A DNA stretch of 64,000 bases from Bartonella sp. WD16.2 (GCF_002022505.1 NZ_CP019781.1:868001-932000); one strand, 5' to 3'. Shown: positions 19,258 through 26,754, numbered from the stretch's first letter. Numbers and translations are program-made. Notes: generated by a model not told the origin, from the letters alone.

Positions 19258-19834
19258 ATGAAGATAAAATACGAGCTAACGGAAGAAAGTAAGCAAGTTC
19301 ATATATTAAGATTTGGAATGGAGTATACCCACACTCTTTATCGAATTAGAGCTTTAAGAAACTTTGGTAATGTTAAAGCTGGTGACCTTGGTGGTTATGT
19401 AGAAAAAGAAGACAATCTTTCTCACTATGGCGATTGTTGGGTTGGGGGTTATGCTAAGGTGTATGACAATGCTTGGATGCATGGTGATGCTTTGGTTTCC
19501 GGCTGTGCCTGAGGTGTATGATAATGCCCGTGTTTACGGTGATGCTTTGATTTCCGGCAATGCAGATGTTTTCGGTAATGCACAGGTTCATGGTGATGCG
19601 CAGGTTTATGGTAATGCCTTGGTTTATGGTTACGCACATATTTACGACAATGCGCGGGTTCATGGTAAAGCACACGTTTGCTGCTGTGGAGAGGTTTGTG
19701 GTGAAGCAGAAGTTGCTGGCGATGCTTTGGTTGTTGGCGATCAAAAAATCCGTTCCGGTAAGCATTTTGGCGATGACGCAGAGATTGACACGAGTGCTTC
19801 CACTCAACGTGATGCCCAACAGATAGGGCAATAA
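19258..19834 (+). pseudogene. Left-handed beta-helix-like repeat phage protein, frameshifted
   Basis: The N-terminal domain (about 1-60, with RALRNFGNVKAGDLGGYVEKE) is followed by tandem degenerate repeats of the type V-Y-D/G-N-A-R/Q-V-Y/H-G-D-A, which stack as a beta-helix in known hexapeptide-like proteins. After GDALVSGCA one extra base near 19510 creates TGA. The repeats continue in the next frame (EVYDNARVYGDALISGNA...) to 19834. Both halves keep the same repeat period, so the break is recent or an error. The repetitive DNA also leaves other frames open; those are shadows. Confidence 0.75.
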
Positions 19835-19839
19835 ATGTC

Positions 19840-20413
19840 ATGAGCTTTCATTCACAAACCATTCTTTGTCTTGATCTAGGTACGAAAACAGGTTGGGCAA
19901 TTTCTTCTGAAGATGGCACGATAGCCAGTGGAACAATCCATTTTCCCACACGTCGATTTGAAGGCGGTGGGATGCGGTATTTAAGATTTAAGCGATGGCT
20001 TACAGAAACCAAGGCGATACTAGGGCACATTGACGCCGTGTATTTTGAAGAAGTGCGCTGTCACATTGGTACAGATGCAGCTCATGTGTATGGGGGCTTG
20101 TTAGCAACCTTAACCACTTGGTGTGAATGCTATCAGACTCCTTATGACGATCCCTATTGCTACGATTAAGAAAGCAATGACAGGCAGAGGCAATGTCCCC
20201 AAAACAGAAATGATTAAGGCTGTGCGTGCAAAAGGACATGAGCCTGAAGATGATAATGAAGTAGATGCTTTAGCAATTTTATATTTAATGCATGTGGCGT
20301 ATAGTGGTCTTGTCGGGTGTGGTTATGCTATACAAAACCCTCGTGGGAAAAGCATAACGACGGACTACATGCCGTGTTTCTTAACACCTGGCGCTCTTTT
20401 TGAGTGTCATTAA
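19840..20413 (+). pseudogene. RuvC-like Holliday-junction resolvase, frameshifted
   Basis: The N-terminal half reads ILCLDLGTKTGWA (first catalytic Asp) and AVYFEEVRCHIGTDAAHVYGG (catalytic Glu). Near 20146 the frame shifts by one base; ATIKKAMTGRGNVPKTEMIKAV and DDNEVDALAILYL (last catalytic acids) continue in another frame. All RNase-H-fold acids are kept. Its normal C-terminus should end near 20290; beyond that the frame runs into the C4-like RNA element and stops at 20413. It would resolve phage recombination intermediates made by RecT. Confidence 0.8.
20288..20412 (+). ncRNA. C4-type antisense RNA element, copy 1
   Basis: The closing stem GTCGGGTGT (20312-20320) pairs with ACACCTGGC (20384-20392). 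Inside are a hairpin GTTATGC/GCATAAC (20322-20328/20352-20358) with a CCC/GGG tip, and a hairpin ACGG/CCGT (20360-20363/20372-20375). A fourth hairpin GCGCTC-T5-GAGTGT follows at 20391-20407. The third loop, CTACATG (20365-20371), is the exact complement of CATGTAG (20426-20432) overlapping the Shine-Dalgarno of the next gene; GAGTGT also complements ACACTC in its codons 2-4. In phage P1, C4 RNA silences ant by two such short pairings. Family membership is inferred from this layout. Confidence 0.7.
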
Positions 20414-20442
20414 GAAACTTAATTACATGTAGGTGAAAAAAT

Positions 20443-21069
20443 ATGAACACTCTCATAACAATATCAGAACAAGTGATTGATCAGGAAACTGTTCAAACAG
20501 TCAATGCACGTGAATTGCACGCTTTTTTGGAAGTTACATCAAAGTTTGCAGACTGGATTACTGAACGTATTAATCAATATGAATTCGTTGAAAATCAAGA
20601 CTTTGTTTGCTTCCCAATTTTGGGAAGCAAAGGCAGAGGCGGTCACAATCGTAAAGAATACCATGTTACTTTAGACATGGCGAAAGAACTTGCCATGGTC
20701 GAACGTAATGAAAAGGGTAAACAAGCCCGTCAGTATTTCATTGAGTGTGAACGGAAAGCAAAACAGCCTTTAGACCTCGTCAGTGCTTTGCAGAATCCTC
20801 TTACAATTAGACAGCTTCTTTTACCTATTGACAATGTTGCAGAAGTATTTGTATATGCGAATCAGGTGCTTCAAAAACACCTTAAAATACCAAGCGGATT
20901 GATTGCCGAAATAATCAGTCTTCCGCACATATTAAAGACTTTGACTCATTATATGCGTGTAGCGTATAGTGGCCTCGTCGGGTGTAGTTATGCAATACAA
21001 TACCCTTTATGGGGAAAGCATAACGACGGACTTGGTACCGTGTTTTTGAGCACCCGGCACTCTTTTTGA
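20443..21069 (+). CDS. AntA-type antirepressor, C-terminal domain replaced
   Basis: 208 residues. Residues 1-110 are an AntA/AntB domain (ETVQTVNARELHAFLEVTSKFADWI, TLDMAKELAMVERNEKGKQARQYFIECERKAKQ). The start of the C-terminal region (PLDLVSALQNPL) matches the paralogue at 21107, but after about residue 130 the KilAC-like domain is missing. The frame instead runs through unrelated sequence into the second RNA element (20953-21069). It is therefore a truncated duplicate that could still bind the repressor through AntA. Ribosome-binding site AGGTGA, covered by the antisense loop of copy 1. Confidence 0.8.
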   Translation: MNTLITISEQVIDQETVQTVNARELHAFLEVTSKFADWITERINQYEFVENQDFVCFPILGSKGRGGHNRKEYHVTLDMAKELAMVERNEKGKQARQYFIECERKAKQPLDLVSALQNPLTIRQLLLPIDNVAEVFVYANQVLQKHLKIPSGLIAEIISLPHILKTLTHYMRVAYSGLVGCSYAIQYPLWGKHNDGLGTVFLSTRHSF

Positions 21070-21077
21070 GTGTCAAT
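20953..21077 (+). ncRNA. C4-type antisense RNA element, copy 2
   Basis: Same architecture as copy 1: closing stem GTCGGGTGT (20977-20985) with GCACCCGGC (21050-21058), GTTATGC/GCATAAC (20987-20993/21018-21024), ACGG/CCGT (21026-21029/21038-21041), and GCACTC-T5-GAGTGT (21057-21073). Stem changes relative to copy 1 keep pairing (A-U to G-U, G-U to G-C, G-U to A-U). The third loop is now CTTGGTA (21031-21037), the exact complement of TACCAAG (21091-21097) overlapping the AAGGAG of the next gene. Loop and target have changed together. Confidence 0.7.
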
Positions 21078-21106
21078 CAAAAACGTTTATTACCAAGGAG
21101 TTCATT

Positions 21107-21847
21107 ATGAATACTCTCATAACAATATCAGAACAGACTGTTGGGCAGGAAACTGTTCAAACGGTCAACGCACGTGAGTTGCATGTGTTTTTGGAAGTCG
21201 GTAAAAAGTTTGCGGATTGGATTAAAGATCGTATTACCAAGTATAGTTTTGTAGAAAACCAGGATTATATAGTTTTCCCCAATTTTGGGGAAAACCTCCA
21301 AGGTAGCCGTCCTTCTAAGGATTACGCTATTACTTTAGATATGGCAAAAGAGCTTTCTATGGTTGAGAACAACAAGAAAGGTAAACAAGCTCGTCAGTAT
21401 TTCATCGAATGCGAACGAAAAGCAAAACAGCCTTTAGACCTCGTAAGTGCTTTGCAGAATCCTCTCGCAATTAGACAACTGCTTTTAGAGAGCATTACAC
21501 AATTGGAGGATTTAAGAACTGAGGTTAAAACACTTAAACCAAAAGCAGAAGCACTTGAAAGTTTAAAACGCTCTGACGGTCTGTTTGCTTTATATGAAGC
21601 TGCAAAAATGTTAGATGTACGTCCCACAGATTTTACTAAGCACTTACAGTTTCATAAGTGGGCTTATCGTAACTTTCCGGGTGGGCCTTTGTTACCTTGT
21701 CAGGATAAAATCAATAGAGGATTAATGGATTGTGTAATCCACCCCATTCAAAAATCAGACGGAACAAAAATGAGCGTTTCCAGTGCAAAAATCACAGTCA
21801 AAGGATTGGCATGCCTAAGAGAACAATTTCATGGAGGTGTGCAATGA
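21107..21847 (+). CDS. Phage antirepressor, AntA plus KilAC domains, intact
   Basis: 246 residues. The N-terminal AntA/AntB domain (1-108) is close to the 20443 copy except for a variable middle (VFPNFGENLQGSRPSKDY against CFPILGSKGRGGHNRKEY). A helical linker follows (QLEDLRTEVKTLKPKAEALE), then a KilAC-like domain from about 150 (LFALYEAAKMLDVRPTDF...SAKITVKGLACLRE). Such proteins inactivate the phage repressor and favour lytic growth. Ribosome-binding site AAGGAG. It overlaps the next reading frame by ATGA, so the two were translationally coupled. Confidence 0.88.
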   Translation: MNTLITISEQTVGQETVQTVNARELHVFLEVGKKFADWIKDRITKYSFVENQDYIVFPNFGENLQGSRPSKDYAITLDMAKELSMVENNKKGKQARQYFIECERKAKQPLDLVSALQNPLAIRQLLLESITQLEDLRTEVKTLKPKAEALESLKRSDGLFALYEAAKMLDVRPTDFTKHLQFHKWAYRNFPGGPLLPCQDKINRGLMDCVIHPIQKSDGTKMSVSSAKITVKGLACLREQFHGGVQ

Positions 21848-22122
21848 GTAGTAACAGTGTCGACTTTTTATGTGATTTATGGATATCCTTGCTTTAGTTT
21901 GAAAGTTATGAAAATGGTGATGAAGAGGATTGTATCGCTCTAGTTCAGACTATGGATACAATAGAAAAAGCTTTAATTGCAAAGCTTCAAAAAGAAACTC
22001 CAGATACTCTCAAGATACTGGCAGTTCTTACAGGTTTTGGCGATTCAGAACTTCCCCGAACATTGGATCCTTTGTTGAAAGCTTATAGTCCATGTTCGGA
22101 TGGAGTATCTTATCAGCTATAA
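21844..22122 (+). pseudogene. Small phage protein with an early in-frame TAG
   Basis: A 92-residue reading frame begins inside the antirepressor stop (ATGA) and is interrupted at codon 18 by TAG (21895-21897). After it the frame stays open to TAA at 22120-22122 (FESYENGDEEDCIALVQTMD...). It is acidic and mostly helical; no family recognised. Coupling to the antirepressor suggests a partner protein, now lost. Confidence 0.6.
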
Positions 22123-22166
22123 AAATAAACCACACTCCCCTTCCCATCTTTAAAGGTGGGGAGAGG

Positions 22167-22595
22167 TTAAGCTGCATCCTTGATTGTGATAATCACTTGT
22201 TTACCAAGAACGGCCAGTGCTTGTTCTAATGTTTGAAGTTTAGTCGGATAGTTTAGATCAAGAATGCGTCGTGCTTCTGTTTCTTTTTTGCCGAGACGGT
22301 TGGCTAATTCTGTTTTTGTAATATTAGCTTCATTAAAAGCTTCTATCACTGCCAATTTAAGAGCATTCCATGCATTCACTGTTACTGCCACTAAGTTTTT
22401 ATACCGCTGTGGTGTAGGTAAAGGCAATCCACGCATAGTATAACTACGCAATGCCAACCCTAAAGCTTCAACCGCATGTTCTAGCGCTTCAGCACGATTT
22501 TTACCAGCTGTGATTGCCTCAGGTACATCCGGAAAGGTTACTACAAAACCGCCATCTGGATCGGCTTCTAATTTTGCTTGATAAATATATTCCAT
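22167..22595 (-). CDS. hicB: HicB-type antitoxin with C-terminal HTH
   Basis: 142 residues from ATG 22595. The N-terminal HicB fold reads YIYQAKLEADPDGGFVVTFPDVPEAITAGKNRAEALEHAVEALGLAL. The C-terminus is a Cro/XRE-type helix-turn-helix (KTELANRLGKKETEARRILDL), which would bind the operator of its own operon. The HicA-like gene lies directly upstream (22659-22793). This HicB class differs from the ribbon-helix-helix HicB at 26068, so the two modules should not cross-regulate. Confidence 0.88.
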   Translation of the reverse strand: MEYIYQAKLEADPDGGFVVTFPDVPEAITAGKNRAEALEHAVEALGLALRSYTMRGLPLPTPQRYKNLVAVTVNAWNALKLAVIEAFNEANITKTELANRLGKKETEARRILDLNYPTKLQTLEQALAVLGKQVIITIKDAA

Positions 22596-22658
22596 TTTAG
22601 ACCTCTCTATTATTACCAAACATGTTTGAAACAAAGAATTAAAAGCATTTAAGCTGTT

Positions 22659-22793
22659 TTACACTCCTAACTGCTTTTTTATTATTTTCACATAAAGTGG
22701 CGTCAACTCACCAGATTTGATAACAGTTGTCTTATCTCCAAAAGTCACTAAACAATGTGAGCTTTTACCCGCATCAAGAGCTTCTCGTTTCAT
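22659..22793 (-). CDS. hicA: HicA-like toxin, apparently N-terminally truncated (44 residues)
   Basis: Reads MKREALDAGKSSHCLVTFGDK... and ends VKIIKKQLGV. HicA is an mRNA interferase with a catalytic His in a G-S-H/HH context; here SSH is kept, and the C-terminal helix matches the family end. A full HicA has about 60 residues; the first helix is missing, yet the ATG has an excellent ribosome-binding site (GAGGGA) and an in-frame stop lies just before it. It may be a shortened but expressed, possibly inactive, toxin. Confidence 0.65.
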   Translation of the reverse strand: MKREALDAGKSSHCLVTFGDKTTVIKSGELTPLYVKIIKKQLGV

Positions 22794-22966
22794 TTAGTCC
22801 CTCTTTAATTCTCAATACAATTTATATCGCATAAAAAAGTTCGATAGTCAACAATAAAACAAACAAAAAAGTTCGAATTTATATTGATAAAAGGTAACTA
22901 AAATTACTGTACGCTCACAATAATCAAATTTTCTAACAAGATGGAGAGAGGATCTTTAAGCTTTTT

Positions 22967-23260
22967 CTAAAGATGATCTGTTTGTTCAAAAGGCGCAATA
23001 TGCAGAATCGGGTTACTCTGTCGTGCTTGCCATAAATCGTGTTTTTGTTGCAGTTTAAGCCAAAATTCTGCATCATTTAAACCGGCCCTTTCTAACCGTA
23101 AGGCTAGATTAATGCTGATTGCTGCATTGCAGTTTAAAACGCGCGATAAAGTTAAACGGGCAACACCGAGACGATTTGCAGCTTCTGTTACTGTCAATTT
23201 TAGTTCATCAAGCAATTCTTCTTTTAAAATGCCACCTGGGTGCGGAGGATTGTACATCAT
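22967..23260 (-). CDS. higA: HigA-family antitoxin
   Basis: 97 residues: MMYNPPHPGGILKEEL is the family N-terminal signature (HPG.IL.EE), followed by an XRE helix-turn-helix (TVTEAANRLGVARLTLSRVLN) and the conserved ALRLERAGLNDAEFWLKLQQKHDLW. It neutralises HigB and represses the operon. The start is 16 bases after the toxin stop; toxin-first order is typical of HigBA. Confidence 0.92.
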   Translation of the reverse strand: MMYNPPHPGGILKEELLDELKLTVTEAANRLGVARLTLSRVLNCNAAISINLALRLERAGLNDAEFWLKLQQKHDLWQARQSNPILHIAPFEQTDHL

Positions 23261-23276
23261 AATAACACCTCAAAAA

Positions 23277-23558
23277 TCAATGATAGTCTTGATAATCAAC
23301 AAGTTCAACGTCTGTTCCAATGAAACGAAAAGTAACACGCCAATTTGCATTGACACGCATTGACCAATAATCCTTTAATTCTCCTGTCAATTTATGAAGA
23401 CGATATGATTTAATCTTCATTTGCTCAGGAGAAGATATTGTATCTAAAATCACCAAAATATTTGCTAGTTTTTGAGCATGTGCAGGTTGTATACCTTTGC
23501 ATACCCCTCTTTCAAAGAATAATTTTAACCCCTTATGCTTAAAACTAACGATTGCCAT
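23277..23558 (-). CDS. higB: HigB/RelE-family toxin
   Basis: 93 residues. It matches the HigB (plasmid maintenance killer) profile: FKHKGLKLFFERG near the start, HAQKLANILVILDTISSPEQM, then SYRLHKLTGELKDYWSMRVNANWRVTFRF, with the usual catalytic Arg and aromatic residues of a ribosome-dependent mRNA endonuclease. It sits upstream of higA. The module appears intact. Confidence 0.92.
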   Translation of the reverse strand: MAIVSFKHKGLKLFFERGVCKGIQPAHAQKLANILVILDTISSPEQMKIKSYRLHKLTGELKDYWSMRVNANWRVTFRFIGTDVELVDYQDYH

Positions 23559-23626
23559 AATTTACCTTTTGATACTTGGCACGATACACGATGCACTTTT
23601 GTAAATCAAGCATTTATTTTGTTTAG

Positions 23627-24535
23627 TCAGATATGTTTTATATTAAATATCCACTGAGGTAGTTTTGAGAGAGCGAGTGCAATTTGTCCTCTGTGACACA
23701 TGGTTACATTTTCTTCAAAACAGGTAATTGCAATGCGTTTTCTGTCTAAGAACAACTGATATAGTTTTTCTATTTCAAAAGAATTATCTTTAAGAGTTGT
23801 ATTGTTATAGTCTTGAAAAAGACACTCATAATCTCTTTGCGTTTTCAAATCTTGACGCTTTTCAGAAATAATACCCAGCTCTGGAATATGCCTATATTCA
23901 ATACCCAATGCATTTACGATTTTAGATAATTGTGTTTTAGAAAACCCATATTTGCGACTTAACGGATTTTTACGAACATCACACAAAGTTTTGATATTAT
24001 TTTTGATAAGACGATTGAGATAATTTTCAAAAGACTTCCCCTCATATCCAATGGTAAAGAAACAAAAGGTCTCATCCTTTGGTCGAAATGTATCAATTTT
24101 TTCTAAGTCTTTTTTCTCCATAATCTTATTTGCTATACAACTGTTGATAGCAAAATATGGATAGTTTTTGTAGACATACCGAATAAGTTCATCACCCTTG
24201 AGATTGCTAAATTTTTCAACAAATGAAGAAATTTTCTCTTGTGTAGCAAATTCAATATCAGAACTATAATCACTTTCCAGTGATGTAAGCTGCCAATCAT
24301 TTTCGTTGGCAAGTATTCCTAATTCTATAAGCTTGCGTTTGTCAGCATAAGATTGAAAAGAAAAACAACCATATTTGTAAGGCACAAACTCATAACTTTG
24401 TTTTTCTTCCCATTGCGTAAATAAAAATAAGTACTCTTGAAAATCTGTCTTTGAAAGGCGTCCTCCAAATTCTTGAAGGAAAGCTAACAATAGTTTTTGC
24501 CGTTTGAATAGAGTCTTACCTTTTACTGTTTTCAT
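23627..24535 (-). CDS. DUF488-domain protein with N-terminal winged-helix-like domain
   Basis: 302 residues from ATG 24535. Residues 1-120 (RQKLLLAFLQEFGGRLSKTDFQEYL, YEFVPYKYGCFSFQSYADKRKLIELGIL) resemble the DUF4065/Panacea or YwgA-like layout, where a YKYG motif is followed by a short helix and turn. Residues from about 160 are DUF488: FFTIGYEGKSFENYLNRLIKNNIKTLCDVRKNPLSRKYGFSK, GIEYRHIPELG, and C-F-E...MCHRG near the end. Biochemical function is not known to me. It lies among three toxin-antitoxin modules and a restriction-modification relic. The N-terminal match is tentative. Confidence 0.75.
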   Translation of the reverse strand: MKTVKGKTLFKRQKLLLAFLQEFGGRLSKTDFQEYLFLFTQWEEKQSYEFVPYKYGCFSFQSYADKRKLIELGILANENDWQLTSLESDYSSDIEFATQEKISSFVEKFSNLKGDELIRYVYKNYPYFAINSCIANKIMEKKDLEKIDTFRPKDETFCFFTIGYEGKSFENYLNRLIKNNIKTLCDVRKNPLSRKYGFSKTQLSKIVNALGIEYRHIPELGIISEKRQDLKTQRDYECLFQDYNNTTLKDNSFEIEKLYQLFLDRKRIAITCFEENVTMCHRGQIALALSKLPQWIFNIKHI

Positions 24536-24807
24536 AGTATTATTTCTGTATCTGATCGATGTAGATAAATTTGAAAAACCACTCAAATTCTAACAAATGC
24601 GCTGGTTTATGATTGCTTGGTATCAAGTCAGTAAAATTATATCACAAAACAGCATTTATGCACTGATAAAATCACCAATAAACTGTTTATTTTCAATTAT
24701 TTATGCTGTTTTTTCTTTGGAAAAATGGACTATGTTATGCTATAGTAAAAATAGCTTTTCATATCCGTATTTCATTTCAATTATTTTCCTTAGAAAAGAT
24801 ATAAAAC

Positions 24808-25257
24808 ATGCTTAATAAAGTAATTTTAATCGGCTATTTGGGTGCCGATCCAGAAAGCAGAACAATGCCATCTGGAGTAGAAGTGGCCAATTTTCGTATA
24901 GGCACTTCTCAAAGCTATGTAGATAAAACAACTTCTCAAAGAATAAATAAAACAGAATGGCATTCTATTGTGATTTTTAATCCGCATCTTGCAAAGATTG
25001 CGCTTCAGTATCTGGGCAAAGGTTCCAAAGTTTACATTGAAGGTCAATTACAAACACGTAAATGGCAAGATAAAAGCGGGCAAACACACTACACAACAGA
25101 AATTGTCTTACCGCAATATAAAGGTGAGTTAAAAATCCTTAATAGTGCTCAAAAGTCTGATTCTGACATGGCTACTCAAGAGCAAGCGGTGGCATGGGAG
25201 AATAGTAGGCAGGAGCAATATTTAGAAACGACTTTGAATGACAGAATCCCGTTTTAA
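24808..25257 (+). CDS. ssb: Phage-type single-stranded DNA-binding protein
   Basis: 149 residues. The OB fold is plain ([16 protein letters not shown]...[43 protein letters not shown]), with a short linker and the acidic end DRIPF that docks partner proteins. It is a paralogue of the chromosomal Ssb at 40694-41200 but shorter in the linker. It likely supports phage replication and RecT annealing. It is followed 14 bases later by the next gene. Confidence 0.92.
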   Translation: MLNKVILIGYLGADPESRTMPSGVEVANFRIGTSQSYVDKTTSQRINKTEWHSIVIFNPHLAKIALQYLGKGSKVYIEGQLQTRKWQDKSGQTHYTTEIVLPQYKGELKILNSAQKSDSDMATQEQAVAWENSRQEQYLETTLNDRIPF

Positions 25258-25271
25258 TCAGAGGTTTTCTT

Positions 25272-25802
25272 ATGAAGAAACGAAAGAAACGGGGAAGACC
25301 TAGAATAGCCGGTCAAATAAAAGAACTCAATGGACGTATCTCGCGTGCAAAAACGCCTGATAAGTCTTTGTATCAACAGACACTTGAAATGCGTGCCAAG
25401 CGTTATGGAGCGAGTATTCAAGATGCGAAAAACCCGCTTATGGGTACTTATGTAGGGCGGTTATATTTATTGGAAAAAAAGATTAATCAAGATCAGTACG
25501 ATGCATCACAGCAGTATATTCAAGTGCGAAACAATTATCGGTGTGCGAAAGGATTACCAGGGGCTATTTATGATGAAATGCCAACATCTTCTGATGATAG
25601 CGAAAGGAACAAGTGGGTTGAAGTAACAACTGATCGCTATAAAGCTATGCAAGAGGTTATTAGAGAAGCACAAGTTTTGCATCGTCGGTATAATCTTCAT
25701 GATGCATTAGAGCATCTGGTTATTGAAGACCAATCACTGGAACATCTTGTCAGTTCTCTACGCATCGCTCTGAATGCTCTTCATAAATACTTCGGTCGTT
25801 AA
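25272..25802 (+). CDS. Phage protein with an AT-hook-like N-terminus
   Basis: 176 residues, unrecognised. The first ten residues are strongly basic with KKRGRPRIAG, an AT-hook-like core (RGRP) that could grip the minor groove of AT-rich DNA. The remainder is helical, with KAMQEVIREAQVLHRRYNLHDALEHLVIEDQSLEHLV. It is co-transcribed with ssb (14-base gap). A DNA-binding or packaging-related role is possible but unproven. Confidence 0.55.
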   Translation: MKKRKKRGRPRIAGQIKELNGRISRAKTPDKSLYQQTLEMRAKRYGASIQDAKNPLMGTYVGRLYLLEKKINQDQYDASQQYIQVRNNYRCAKGLPGAIYDEMPTSSDDSERNKWVEVTTDRYKAMQEVIREAQVLHRRYNLHDALEHLVIEDQSLEHLVSSLRIALNALHKYFGR

Positions 25803-25810
25803 TTAAAGAG

Positions 25811-25856
25811 TTGACATCAGATTTAAAATTAATAAAATGTGTATATATTTACACAT
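25811..25856 (+). promoter_or_regulatory. Promoter and operator of the second hicAB module
   Basis: A -35 TTGACA (25811-25816) and -10 TAAAAT (25833-25838) are 16 bp apart. A palindrome ATGTGTA-6-TACACAT (25837-25856) overlaps the -10 and the start of transcription. The next gene pair encodes HicA and a ribbon-helix-helix HicB, proteins that autoregulate through such inverted repeats, so this is the likely operator. Confidence 0.65.
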
Positions 25857-25870
25857 TATGAGTATATAAA

Positions 25871-26071
25871 ATGGAACAAGATAGCCGAAAAATCATTGCA
25901 AAATTAAAGTGTGACGGCTTTGAACTTGTTAAAGTAAAAGGTTCTCATCATAAATTTAAAAAAAATGGTCAAGTAATTATCGTTCCCCATCCTAAAAAAG
26001 ACTTGCCAATTGGTACAGCGCGTTCCATTGCACAACAAGCGGGCTGGTTAAAAAAAGGAAAAGAAGAATGA
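25871..26071 (+). CDS. hicA: HicA toxin
   Basis: 66 residues, full length: DSRKIIAKLKCDGFELVKVKGSHHKFKKNGQ...VPHPKKDLPIGTARSIAQQAGW. The catalytic His lies in GSHHKF, and VPHPKKDLP is the family signature. It acts as an mRNA interferase in the cytoplasm. Its stop overlaps the hicB start (ATGA), so the pair is translated together. Confidence 0.95.
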   Translation: MEQDSRKIIAKLKCDGFELVKVKGSHHKFKKNGQVIIVPHPKKDLPIGTARSIAQQAGWLKKGKEE

Positions 26072-26463
26072 AAAGATTTTTTGCTCTTGTTCACAAGGAT
26101 GAAAATTCTGCTTTTGGTGTTCAGTTTCCTGATTTTAAAGGACTATTTTCTGCTGCCGATCAGGAAGAAAATCTTATTGCTAATGCAACAGAAGCTCTTC
26201 AATTATATTGCGAAGAAATGGATAAATTGCCAACTCCTTTAAAATTTGAAGAAGTGATACAGAAAGAAACTATCAAAATAGCTTTGTCGGAAGGAGCTTT
26301 TTTAATACAAGTTCCATTTATTGAAAATGATTCAGAAGTGGTGCGTATGAATATATCAATTGAACGAGGGCTCTTGCGTGCAATTGATGATTGTGCACAA
26401 GAAAGAGGCTTAACACGATCTGCCTTTTTAGCAACGGCAGCACGTCATGAGCTTAATATTTGA
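26068..26463 (+). CDS. hicB: HicB antitoxin, ribbon-helix-helix type
   Basis: 131 residues. The N-terminal HicB domain (FFALVHKDENSAFGVQFPDFKGLFSAADQEENLIANATEAL) binds the toxin. The C-terminus from about 90 (VVRMNISIERGLLRAIDDCAQERGLTRSAFLATAARHEL) is a ribbon-helix-helix DNA-binding domain. The start overlaps the hicA stop. This class differs from the HTH-type HicB at 22167. Confidence 0.95.
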   Translation: MKRFFALVHKDENSAFGVQFPDFKGLFSAADQEENLIANATEALQLYCEEMDKLPTPLKFEEVIQKETIKIALSEGAFLIQVPFIENDSEVVRMNISIERGLLRAIDDCAQERGLTRSAFLATAARHELNI

Positions 26464-26576
26464 GTCATCAGATGTAATGAGAAAATTTACAACTTTTCTT
26501 CTACGACCATTTACACTTAACAAATACCATATTTAGTTTGATTGAAATAAAAAATACCAGATTGTGATTTTTTTAG

Positions 26577-26706
26577 TTGACATGGGGATATAAATAGTAT
26601 TTAATAGCGCTACTGCACGTGTTTTTGTGCGCCCAAAATTACAGAATCATGTAATTTTTTCTTGTTGTTAAAGTTTCTGAAAGCCCTGTGAATGCAGGGT
26701 TTTTTA
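26577..26706 (+). ncRNA. Possible small RNA with its own promoter and two terminator hairpins
   Basis: TTGACA (26577-26582) and TTTAAT (26600-26605) are 17 bp apart, the best promoter-like pair in this gap. Downstream are AAAATTAC/GTAATTTT (26635-26658) with a T run, and CCCTG/CAGGG (26684-26699) followed by TTTTTT. A transcript of roughly 50 or 95 nt would result. No ORF lies inside. The hairpins could also simply end the hicAB transcript. Confidence 0.45.
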
Positions 26707-26754
26707 TTAAACAACTCAAATTTAGTCACTCCTATTTATTGACATACACTTATT

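Noticed and set aside
19449..19841. Long antisense frames within the repeat gene
   Set aside because: They are shadows produced by the tandem codon repeats; the coding sense is set by the beta-helix-type repeats on the plus strand.
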